Source: Henricia sp. BOLD:AAB3569 (lineage: Eukaryota > Echinodermata > Asteroidea > Spinulosida > Echinasteridae). Taken from it: a DNA stretch of 64,000 nt. Shown piece by piece: positions 1-12,800 of this stretch. The first letter of the stretch is position 1; each line of letters opens with the position of its first letter. The stretch lies in the NCBI GenBank assembly GCA_037783545.1, contig JBBELK010000525.1, forward strand, positions 62,001 to 126,000. The letters are read 5' to 3'. The notes below the pieces were generated by a model. That model searched no databases. It was given only the letters and a program-made list of their open reading frames with translations, and was not told where the DNA came from. Position numbers and translations under genes: made by a program.

Positions 1-157
1 CTTGAAAATGGCCATTGTTGCATCACTATTTTAAGCAAAGTTTGGCTCTGCAGTTAAGACACTTTTTCGATTGCTTACTGTTAACGATGTCTGTTAAGAA
101 AAAAAATAAGCTGTTAAGTGGCTCTATGAAAATGCCACACTGAAAACCACATAGACC

Positions 158-592
158 GTGTTTACACTGGTACCGAGCTCGGGATCAAGATTGATCCCCT
201 GATAAGAATGCGTCTGTGTTAACCACAGTGATAATAAGTGCCGCGTTTACATTCTGTAGTTGATCTCCAGCGTGGTGCCAGAAGTTGCAGTCAAAGGTCA
301 TGCTCTAACGGTATGTGTGTATCTACTGATGAATGCGTGCATGGGTTGTACATGTACAGTGTATACAAGGCCACTTGAATTTCGCAGGTTTTTTCCTCGC
401 TACGGCTGTAGCAGGATGCGGTAAAGATTAATTGCTTATCTAACCACAAAACAAACCTCAGCCAACGCGAGACAAATCTTGGGGTCTGATCCGGGGCCAA
501 TTTGGTCCCGAGAGCATTTACACTCGGTTTGTGATCCGGGGCTGATCCCGAGTCCGGTGTTGGACCCCGAGCTCGGGATCAAGTGTAAACAC
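158..592. mobile_element. MITE-like element with 30-bp imperfect terminal inverted repeats
   Basis: Both ends read inward GTGTTTACACT followed by a GAGCTCGGGRTC-type word. The 435-bp interior has no recognisable coding sequence. Superfamily is not assigned. Confidence 0.6.
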
Positions 593-739
593 TGCATTGG
601 TTCACACCAAATTCCCTCCACACTGCAATTTCTCCAGGCGACGCGTGTCAAATTTACACGCAATAACACATAAAAAACAGTGTGAATTCACACTAACTTG
701 TATTATTTTTTGTTTCTTTCATTTACCATGGAATTCTAG

Positions 740-847
740 AATGATTCAACACCTCTGCATGCAGCTGCTTCCAGGGCCAATACAGCCGCTATTTCTATCC
801 TCCTAGCAGCTGGAGCGGACGTCAATGCAGTGGAATCAGAGGACATT
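740..847 (+). CDS. Ankyrin exon 1 of those visible
   Basis: It encodes 36 codons beginning NDSTPLHAAASRAN and ending in a GADVNA turn plus an acidic tail. A pyrimidine-rich tract and CTAG precede it. The donor is GTAAAT at 848. It is the longest exon of the set because of its extended C-terminal tail, so the exact donor is less certain than elsewhere. Confidence 0.78.
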
Positions 848-3800
848 GTAAATATTATTGTGTGCTTGGATAGTTTCATCTTGTGTTTCGCGTGAATAGA
901 CCGTATTGAATAACTGCCATCTTGTAAGTCAGTTTCTGTATAGCTTGACGACATGCATGGTTGCACATTTTGTGACCAATTTAAATATCAAATGTTGCCC
1001 TACAAGATGGCTGCTATTTGATAGAGACTATAGACGATGTGCCCTCTGACATCACAAAAAACCAAAACATGCCCGGCGTTATCCATCTAGTGGCCAGAGT
1101 CACACAGGAAATTCTCGTAATTACTCGATACGATTGTAATATTTCTAGCGACGACCAGGGTCGCGCGGCAAACTTATTATAATCTGATTGTAATCGTATT
1201 ATAATAAGTGTGGTCACACGAATGCACAATCTCATCACCATCCATCCCATCCTCCTGTGAATGGAAAAGTAAACCAGGCACGCATTATGAAGCAGAATGT
1301 GCATGCGCGCGTGGGAAATGTTACCACAGTGGAGATCGATTGTAATACGATTACGAGATGGGGTCATATGCAGTTATTGCCAATAGACAGCCGATGACGT
1401 AATCACTTTGGCAGTCTACATGTATTTATTGTAATCCGATTACAATCAAACAGTGAGAATTTTCGTCGTTGACTGATTATAATACAATAACAATAAATTT
1501 GGAGTCACACGCACAAAATAACGTAATCGTACTATAGTAATACTACAATATATTTGGATGTCGTAATTCGTGTGACCCCGGCCTTAAACAGTTATTTTTC
1601 AATGCGCACAAAGGGAAAATAAAACCTGCTTGGAGAAGGTTTTTGCCGGTGCGCGCATCGGTATTTTGCCAGTAGAAACGGCTTATTATGCTTTTTGGTG
1701 GGTGACGTCATTTCAACTGCCATGCGTAGCTTTCCAAATAACATTTTCATTGTGCAGTAGAACAATTAAAGGTGTTGCTGATCACCAAATACTGTTCATA
1801 GTCAATGTCTGCAGTACAAAAAGAAAGCCATTTCTTTTACACTATACATGTTTTTTATGGAGACTTTGAAGTCCCATCAGGCATCAAGTGTTTGCATCAA
1901 GAATTCCTTGACAATTTGGACATCTGCTTTTTATATTTTCAGGGCGGGATGCAGCCTCTTCACTATGCAGCTCAGAATTCCCCTGAGGCCTGTAAACTAC
2001 TACTAGAGGCTGGGGCTGATGTCAATGCACCACTTGATGTAAGTACCTCACTCTTTGGGCGTTTACAGAAAGTCTTTTATCCAGGGGTATTCATGTACAT
2101 GTATAAGCCAAAGAACTACTAACAACCAGAACTGATTACTGCCTGCGAGTCATGTAACCACACCTTAGCATAATTTTTCGGCACCTCATTTACTTAGTTT
2201 ATTTGGGCACCTCATATACATACTTTTGGGCACTGGTTTGGATTGGTAAACCCAATCCACATGCTGACCAAGATGGGATTCGAACCAGGCCACAGAGGTA
2301 GAAGGTGAGCATGCTACATGTACATTCACAGGATTTGCACAAATCCTCCATCTGGATTCCAAGGTCCACTCATGATTGTTTGTTTGATGTATTTCATGAC
2401 ATCATTGCTTCCTTCCATGACATCATTGCGTAGGCTAAGGCTGGATCCGAATTAGTGGCTATGGCTGTTGCTATCCTAGCTGTTGCTATGGGCGAACAAT
2501 GACAGTCCTTAGAAACAGCACAGCCACAGCCACTAATTCGGATCCAGCCTTGCATGAGCCCCCAATCGCCGATCTTTCCAAAATAGAAAATTCCAGTTCT
2601 GGTATCTTGGGGCTTCTCTGATACCTCATTGGCTGCGCGCTGGAAAGGTCAGCGCACCGCAGTCAAAGTTCAACAATTTTGAACTTTGACCCAGCTCAAA
2701 ACTGTTGCACGTCGCGATAGGCCGCGCACAAGCGGCAAACCAGTTTGTGTACAAACCAATGGCACAGTGTGATTTTTCCGCGATAGTGTGAACTCCCCTT
2801 CAGTCAAGTTTTCACGGACATTCCAGGCAGTATATGGGCGCCGCCAGGAATTTCCATTGTGTGTTGTACCCTAATGAGAGTGGGTCTGATGCAGATCTCT
2901 TCTCATGGTCGCGAAAACTCGACCAAGCCTACACGACTTAGGGCACACACAAAAACCACCCATGCAAAAAAGCAAGTTTGATGCAGTGTATTTACCTGCA
3001 ATGTATGCCACGCGCGCGATCGCACAAAAACAACTCGACGCACAGCACTTCGAACAACCCGCATGACGCATAAAGGAAAACACTCTGCAAAATGGCCAAA
3101 CTTTGGGAGTTTTACTGATTTACACAAAAAGTATTTATGAATGGGAATAAGAGTGGGTTTGACCAGTCTTAAACAATACGTTTAAAACTGGCTAGGGGCC
3201 TGGACAAGTAATAATGGCCCTCACCTTGCGGCTCGGTGCATTATAACTTGTCCAGGCCTCTAGCCGGTTTTAAGTGTATGTTTAAGACTGGCCAAACCCA
3301 AGGTTTGATTTGTTTCCCCTTTCAGAGTGAGGAAGCTGAAACTGCCATCTTAATAGCTGCTACCAAGGCGCTTCAGTGCCTTCAAGTGATTATTGATGCA
3401 GGGGCTGATGTTAATGTACACTATAATGTAAGTAGAACCATGCATATTGCCTTGTTATAACAGGAGCCCTCTAATATCGGGAATGAAAACAATGAAAGAA
3501 CAAGGAATTGGGACCTCAAATTGTTTTTGTTGTAAACAGAATGTTGTATTAATAGTGGGGGCTGGGGATGGTTTTGGGTCATTCCATGAAGTTTGGTCAC
3601 TCTCCCGGATTTTGCAACAGATTCTTCGGAAAATGACTAATTTTGTGATTCCTAACATGGATAAAAACCCTCCTGGATTGTCAACTATCAACCTTGGGGA
3701 TTTTTTAGATGTGTTGGGAGTCACGGAATGAACGTGTTTTCCCAGATGTCTTCCCCAAAATCCGGCAGGGTTGTCCATGTGTAGCATAGATACAAGCAAA

Positions 3801-6800
3801 AGCAGATTTTGTTAACATAATAAAATGAAACTGCAGTCAATTCGAGCGTTTTCACAGTACAGGTGCCAAGACTACATTCGGAAAGACTACATTTGATATG
3901 CATGCGCGCGTACAGGGAAAGAGTCGACACGAGCATTGCTAGACGTGAGATTAAGCATATTTTTATATCTTCTATTCTCGAGAAAAGAGCATAGATTGAA
4001 CTTTTTTCTTCACAAACAGGTATTCGTTATTCAAATCAAATCTGAATTTTTTGTGCAATAACCGATGTCAGAAAATAAACAAATAAACCTCTGTCAGAAA
4101 ATGCCCTCTCCGACAGAAACGCTTGGTGGCACTCTTATTGTGAAATGCCCGAATTGTGTTTGTTTGGGGCTTTGTTTTCTCAATAGACCCTTTCCACAGA
4201 CAGCCATATGAAAGGGGGTAGTCACATTGTCACCATGCATCATGCAGGCACTTCATGGATATATTGTCACATTATTAAATATATGAAAACATGTCCTCTG
4301 TCATGGCCGCCGCTGACTGTGATAGACCGAACCAGTAAGCCTCGCTTACATAAAAATGCATCTAGCGTTAGATTGTATGGTTCTCCAATAGGCCACATGG
4401 ATCACCACTGAGCATGCTCAGTTGACACTCGTTTATTCTTTGTTTTCAGTCGACAGGCTCAACCCCACTGCATGAAGTCACTGATGCAGGAGTGGATGTG
4501 AGTGCTTGCCAAGCGTTGCTTAAGGCTGGTGCTAATACAGACGTTCAAGATAATGTGAGTTACTTTGATTTTTGAGTTCCCCTTCCCTTATTTTTCCCAT
4601 GGGTGTTGAGATTGTAATACCATACCATGTCATTTGTCATATTTTTCTCATTTTGCTATACCAATCCAAATATTTCCAAGGATATTGTCAAAAAACCACC
4701 AATGTTTTGTGAACTAATTTGTCCGGTTACACAAAATAGTGCAGTGATTACACCAACATTTTTGCTTCCACATCCAATTTCAGTGTTCTCCACTGCTAAA
4801 AATTATGTCTGGGCGCGCTGAGGAGCGCCCTCACTGGCGGATCAGTATTCGCTGCGTGAGGGCGCTGTTTAAAACGAATGCATGCATCTGCCATGGCTGT
4901 TATCGACCAGGGATTGCGTGGTATGTGAATAATGAATCATGTTTGGTGACTTTACACCTAATTTCGGAATGACTTGGCTGTACTTTCGAAGTGTGAAAAT
5001 TGATTATTTTTGTCCGAGCAGCCGAGTTTTTGGTCAGAGCAGTAAATTTGTGTCCAGGCGCTAATTGTACTTTTAATGATTTTGTCCGGGCGGCGTGCCC
5101 GGACAAAATCACTAGTGGAGAACGCTGAATTTGGAGATTACTAATTTACTGTTTTCTTCCCATGGATAGTATTTGTGGGAGGTATTTTGGATGATTGTTG
5201 GGTTAGAACGAAATCCATTTCCTAGAAAAAATATGAATACGCTCCTTTATAGAGTTCTCATGTTAAAATTTGGCATTACATCAAAATGCTAGATTATGCA
5301 CACAAGTTAACCAATCAAACATATTCATATTTTGTTTAGATATCCAGGTCACAATTCCGAATTAGTTTCAGAAACTTAATATTCTGAAAGATTTTTTTGT
5401 TTTTCCAAGAGAAGATTGTTTTATTTGAAGAATACACAAAATACTTTTTGTTTTACTAGAGTTCTCTAAGTACTGCAAGGCACTCCCAATGTACTCCCTC
5501 ATTTCTTTTTTGAAATTCCTGTATCTACATCGATGACCAAGGTTTTGAGATTAAACCTACAACCGTTCGGATAATAGACTACTAACGTGTGACATCAGTT
5601 GCCATGGTAATTGGGTGTAAACATTTGTTGGTAACCAGAAACGTCAATTGCTAAAGCGCAGAGAAAGAGTTCACTGGTTTTAGTGTAGTTCCAGTAACTT
5701 TGGCAACACACAAAGGGTGATGTTTTCACTCTGTCTATTCCACATGCAGTTCTTTGCTTCAGTGTGCAGCAATTAAACAAACTTGATGAAATATACAATT
5801 TTCTGAATACACAGCAATGACTTCTTGCGGATTAAAAATAATATACGAATAATGAAAGTTTAAATTAGTGCAATGGGAGGAATATTTGTATAAGGTGAAA
5901 GATGGAATGTTCTATTCAACGAGGCGAAGCCAAGTTGAATGGAACACATTCCATCTTTCACCGAATGAAAATATTCCTCCCATTGCACGAATTAAAACGT
6001 TCATTATTTGTTTTACATAACGCCGAAGTAGATTCTTGTCATCCTACTTTTTTTACAAATTATTCAGGCTTCCCCTTGGAGTTTATTTCATCGTCTGTCA
6101 AAAAGTACAAAACCTGCCATGTCGCTTGTGAGTTGTAAACAAGTTTTTGTGTCGGGGGTTGCATTCACTGTTCGCGCTCGCGTCATACATTTGAACACAC
6201 AGTCATACATGTACACTTACATGTACGCTGAATTATTACAGTGGGCGTGGGCGCACCGTGCAATGGAAAAAACGTATGGAACAAGATTGCGCGGCATATG
6301 GAACATAATTGCATAATGACGTAGCATTAAATGGATTAAATATTGAAGGATATGTGACCTGCTATCGTCCAATTAGGTCACAAGGATCTACATGTACTTG
6401 GGCGTTATATAAAATAAGTTATTTATCAGTCTAACCTAACAGCGTTACACCACGCAGCAAGAAATAATGCCCCAGTCTGCAAAGTACTGTTAGATGCCGG
6501 AGCCAAGTTTGATGTGGGGGATCATGTAAGTACAGAGTTATGGCCATTTATTTTAATTCAATGAGCTATGCCCATGAATTTAATTCACTTTATAGGCGGT
6601 CAATGCACAATCTTCCATTTTCTTTCGCTGATGATAAAGTCAATATGATTTTTTTGTTCAACCCGCCTAAACCTTATTTCTTGTGAAATATGTAATTCTC
6701 TGTCTTTTGTTCCTCTCCTAGGATGGAAATCTGGCCATGCACTATGCTGTAGTAGGAGACAATGTTGATTCTATTCAGCATCTTCTTGATAAAGGAGCAG

Positions 6801-9800
6801 GTCTTGATGTCACAACTAATGTAAGTATGCAGGGCAACCAACCATGGCTTCCACATCACGTGGCAAGCTAAAAGTCCCTATCAATGAAAACGTTATCCTC
6901 GGTTTAATAGTGGCATTTCTGGGTTTGTCTTTTGACTAGCATGCGAGTCTTGCCACAGTAAAGGGGGCATTTTGGCAACACGGACCATATTTTTGGGGAA
7001 ATACCTTTGTCTGGTCTCAAAAACAAAAGAAATAAGTTTAAGTTGTTCTGAAGAGATAACTTAGGCATGTTGTCACACTATTTGTAACCCTTTTTGGGCC
7101 TAAGTTATCTCTTCAGAACAACAAACTTATTTCTTTTATTTTGAAACAGATAAAGGTATTTCCTCAAAAATATGGTCTGTGTTGCCAAAATGCCCCCTTT
7201 ACTGTGGAAAGACCCATGTAGAGGGAAACATGCAAATGGGTCTTTCTATAAATTAGGGGTCCAAAAGTGTGACATTTAGTGTCCCCCGTTATTTTACATA
7301 AACAAGATGTAAAATGTAACGGGGGACACCAACATTGGACCCCTAATCTATAGAAAGACCCACATGTCATTTGGATTTTGGCATGACACCAACATTTGGA
7401 ATAGTGCCTATAAATAGTAGAATTCCAACTTGGCCGAGATTATTTTGCTCGATTAACCCACAGCAGTGTCGCTAGATAATTCAAAGTAGGGTACCAAGGG
7501 GTGGCACAACATCTTGAAAGGGGGGCACAAAAGCAGCTTAGCATGCTAACACAAAGTTGGCGACGTTGCTGTATGTTAATCTATTAGTCAGTTCAGTCCA
7601 TTTATTTCCATATGACTGTACTGCCCCATACTGCCCTTCCTATTACTGCATTTCTTTGTCTTTCTAATATGGATTTATTGCAGGATGGCAATTATCCACT
7701 TCACATTGGTGCTATGACAAACAGCACTAAGTCTATCAAGTTTTTGATTGAAAAAGGAGCAGACCTCCATGCAAGAAACAAGGTACGTATGCACAAAACT
7801 GCCACATAAACCGAGCAACTACAAAAATGAAACTTTCAGTCAAAAACAACTTTTTTTTCCCCCTATTAATTAAAAGTTGACATAAAAAAATTCACATGTA
7901 AACATCCTTATTACACCTCCATGATCAGAAAATTTACAAAAGAATCTACATAGAACTCTCTGTACAGAACTGACAGATTTTGATAGGGGCCTGGACGAGT
8001 GATATAGCCCTCGCCTTGCGGCTCGTGCCATTATCACTCGTCCAGGCCCCTATCCGGTTTTAAACGCATGTTTAAGACTGGCCAAACCCACTTTTATTCT
8101 CTAATTGTACACTCCAGCAAATGACATTTTAATGCTGTTTCTGCTGGATGGATCACAGCACCGAAGCGTTTCTGAAACGGTAATCGTGCGCATTAAAATA
8201 ATGCTTATAAACTGTTTATTCCATTTTACCTCCCATATACTGTAGCTTGGGTTGACTCCACTCCACAAAGCCGTTATTTCTCATCCTGAAGCCACCAAGA
8301 TGCTGCTTGCACAAGGAGCAGACATTGAAGCTAAGATGACGGTAAGATGCAGCACTTCTTGAAGTTGTGTTTTGATAAGAAATAAGAAAATGAACCCGAA
8401 TGTGAGTTGAGGAGTAACTGAAACGTTAAAGGCAGTATAATGGAATATCGAAAATCAAAAATGTTCACAGATTTACACCTAACTTACACAATATAAACAT
8501 GATGCCTGTAGAAAACTTCCCTGAAATGATTTTGTCTGAAGTGCTATAGTCTTTGAGAAATGAGTAAAACAATTATTTTTTGTCTCATGAGACGAAAATT
8601 AAATTTGCCCCAAAACCATTTCGCCTGAGTTCCATTTCGCCCCAAATCACTTCGTCCAAACACTACATCACCCAAATGCTACTTCGCCCCAAAACCACTT
8701 CGTGCACAGGCCGAGGTTCAGGGAGAAATGGTTCAGGGCGAAGTGGTTCTGGCCGAAATGACTGCAAACCCTTTTTTGACTGTTTTCTCAAAAGTTAGAC
8801 GAAGTACGGAGCTGGTTTTTGCTCAGGTTGGTTTTTCATGCATATCTTCAAACACACAGGGGAATAAAACTATTTGTAACAGTTTACCAATCATGTATAC
8901 TATAATGTTCCATTAAAAAAAATTACTGAATAGATGTTCCGCATGATAAAGTAGCATGTACTTATATAGGAGGTCGTTGGTTCGAGTCTCACTTAAGCAC
9001 GCTATGACGTTTTTCTCAGTGTCTTGGGGAAGCACTGAGCATACAGTGCTAACCAAGTTACGTCTGGTAGGGCAAAACAAACCTTAATTGATAGACACTT
9101 TCATACCGGGGGCCGATTTCACAAAGTGCTAAGATGCGTCTTAGGTAGGGTGATTCTTGTTATCTTGTGTGAAATCAACGCCTGGTTCGGTTTCTTTGGA
9201 GTAAATCTGATAAAAATTTTGTTGTGCCTTTTTTGTTGACCAGGATGGCATGACTCCCATCTTTAGTGCAGCCTACAGGAGTGTGGAATGCCTGAAGATT
9301 CTAATTGATGCTGGAGCTAATGTCAATGCAAAGTCAGATGTGAGTTGCTCTGTTTGGGCTTCGTTTTAATTTCACTGTAGCATTTTTATTATATAAAGGA
9401 AAATAATAATTTTGCAAGATCCTTTTTCCGTAGTTTTGTTTGTAGGTTTGGCATCTAGATCCGTTTTGGTCAAGACTTGGCTGCTTTGCCCCAAAAGAAA
9501 ATTAACAACTGAAGGTGGTTTTAAAAAAATGAAGATGCACACTAATTTTTTTTAGCATTTTCTAAAACAGAAACTATGCATGGATGTAAGGATTCTCTAA
9601 AACGGTGCTGCATGTATGGAGCTGCATTAGTAGTAGGCATCCGTCAGTCTCGAGAGGCTATGGAGTTGCGCTCTGGCTGGTAGTTCTTGGACAGCGTCGG
9701 GGTGTGGCTGTATAGTCCAATCTCTGTTAGTACAGATGAAGGCTGACGCTGGTCTGTCTGTCTGGGTCTGCCTTTCTCCTCTGTCTCTTCACTTAGGACT

Positions 9801-12800
9801 GCTGGCCAAGTGACTCTTCAAAGTTGCTGACGCCCTCCCGCACCCTCTCTCCCCAGGCCGGTCGTTCAGAGGTTGTGGCTTACCAGGTGCCTGTGTCGTA
9901 CCAAGGGCCTTCAGGTCTCTCTTACAGACGTCCATGTAAAGAAGGTCCTTGGGGATCTGGCCACTATCCATTTGCATGACGTGCCCGAGCCAGCACATGT
10001 GTCTTTGTTTTAGCAGGGTGTACATGCTGAGGATTTCACCACTCTCCAGGACGGTGTTGTTAGAGACTCTGTCCTGCCAGGTGATACCCAGGATGTGACG
10101 GGGACAGCACATGTGAAAAGCGTTCAACTTGCGTTCCTGTCGCACGCGCAGGGTCCAGGACTCACTGCCATATACATTTATCACGGTGCGTCCATCTTTG
10201 TCTTGTTCCCCATAGTACGTATCAGGCATGATCTGAGTGCGTCTGCGCGTCCGCGCGATAGCGCGTGTATCTCCTGTCAAATCATTGTCCATGCTGCGCG
10301 CTCTCTTGATCGCGCAACACCTGTGCCATTGTGATGCACACACTGAAAAATTTCAAAACGGGACCAAACTATTCGTTTCTGCAAGTCTCGCTATGGTTAC
10401 AATAGGAGAAAAAGGAAGATGGCCGCGCCGTGATAAAGGTCTATACAGGAGTGTGCTCATGACACAAGCCCTGTACACCTGCATCTTAGTGTGCTTGGTC
10501 AGCTTGCTGTTGTTCCACACGCTTTTTGTCAGTCTGGACATGGTGGTAGCTGCCTTGCCGATGCACCTGCTTAGATCGGTGTCAGGAAGAGAGAGAGTCT
10601 GAGATGGTTGACCCCATGTACACAAAGTCATGGATGACTTCCAGCTGGTGGTTTGAGATCTGGATGTTGGTTGGAGAATCCACATCTTGTCTCCTGACTT
10701 GTCCTCTTCAGACTGATGGCGAGTCCAAAGTATCGACAAGCGTCGCTGAATCGGCTCATGAATCGCTGAAAGCCTTCAGCTGAGTGGGTGGTGGTGGCTG
10801 CATTACATATTCTTCAAATATGTAATGCCGTCATTCCAGAAATTTATAAAAAATGTCATCTCCAAATAATGCAGTGGGCATTTGTTTGTAAAATGTTACA
10901 TTGTGTTTGACGTTGTGTGTGGCCGTTTGGTTATTATTTATTTCACAAGTAAAACATCATTTCATTCAGACAGCACAATGCAACTTAAGATAGCTAACAA
11001 TTATGTTTTAAAGTTTTTATTTTTTTTTCAACCAGACGGGCACAACTCCTCTTTTCATGGCAATTGAGAAAGGTTCAAAAGCAACCAATATTCTGATTGA
11101 AGCTGGATGTAACTTGGATGCACAGGACGAGGTATAGAAATTTTTCTTTTAGTTTAAAACCTTTTAAAACCTCTAAAACAGCCATCGGAAAATGTTATCA
11201 AGTACTCTACGGAAAGCAACAACTGACTGTCGTGTTAACATCATTGTCGACTAAAGTTGCTTATTGTGTGAAAGGGTTTAATAACTAGTGCCAGTGATAA
11301 CAAGAATAGTTATATATACTGATTGTGTCGTGTACCTTGTGGATTTATTATTTTAATTCAAATTAATTTAATCTGTACTTTCACACATGGGTCATTCTAT
11401 AAATTTGGGGTCCAACGTGTGACATTTTCCTGTCCCTGTTACACCTGACATACTGCCATTTGCCAAACGAGTATTATTAAAAATGCCTTCAAAACGAATT
11501 TTTATGAATTGTACTTTATGTAATCACTCTTTGAAATAGAAAGCATTTAAATAATATGTCCTGAATTTACAAAATACAACATTTTACAAGATGTCAGACG
11601 TAGCAGGGGACAGAAAAATTGGACCCCAAATTTATAGAATGACCCATATCCATAATGATTTAATTTACATATTTTGTATTTTGTCCATTTTGATTGGATG
11701 ACCACAGACAGGCAAGACTGTACTACATTGTGCGGCAAAGGATGATGCCGCAATATGTAAAGTACTCCTGGATGCTGGAGCAAAGTTTGACATCCAAGAT
11801 GGAGTAAGGTTGATTGTTTTTGTTACCATTTAACAAAAGTGTTTGAATCTTTGTGGAACCAATTTGCTTTTCACTGTATGCAGTTTCCCAAACTCATGGA
11901 CATTCGGCCACATTTGTTTCAAATTAATTCACCCTGGCCGTCCCTGGGTCATTATTCCCCTAACAAATTACCTATTTATACATGTACTTAAAAATTAGGG
12001 CAAGCTGGGCAGGGGTTTGGGTCGTATCTTAAGTGATCTCCGGGAGGGGTGGTTATCTCATTGAAAGGTTTATCCCTCTGTACATGTAGGGCTTGTTAAG
12101 CTCACATGATGGCCATAACAATCCCAATTACTGCATTACAGTGTTTTGAGACCACCAGTTGGCTTCATAGCTCAATTGGTAGGGCGTCTCCAAGTTAAGC
12201 AGAAGGTCCGCGGTTCAAATCCCGGAGGAGCTGAGTTGTTTTTTAACTGCATACAGATTTCCCAAACTCATGGACAATTGTCCACATTTGTATCGAATCC
12301 ATTTACCAAAACAACTGTTTTTGTTTTTAAAAACTTTCATTGAAGATTGAGACAAATGACAAGTAAGCTTTCTAAATTTATACGCTTGTGTAAATTTATT
12401 TTTTAATCCTTTCACCCAAACACGGACAGTCCATCTTTAGGAGTGATGCAAACAATAGCGGCCTGGTCACGTGGGACTGTCGTGTTTGCTGCCATAAAGC
12501 GTCTTAATGTCTCCCATTATAGTCGTCAGTAATCCATAAACAAAATTATGAATAAGTCACGCCAAAGACATGTAAACCTGACTGCTTTTCAAGGTCTGTG
12601 ATGAAATGAATTGAAAGCCAGGTTTACTTATGTTGCCAGCAAGCCCCTGGCAGTGGCTTTGTGGCCATCAGGGCACTATATAAGCAGAGTAGTGAGAGAG
12701 TTAAATGGCGGAGTCGCATGTTCAAATGCACCCATCATTTTGAACACGTGATTCCTGTCTTTAGCCTAATGCTTTATACCACTGTCTACGGGGTACGATA

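Noticed and set aside
10237..10602. Plus-strand frame of 121 codons across the LINE fragment
   Set aside because: It is antisense to the LINE reading and spans the inserted DNA element.
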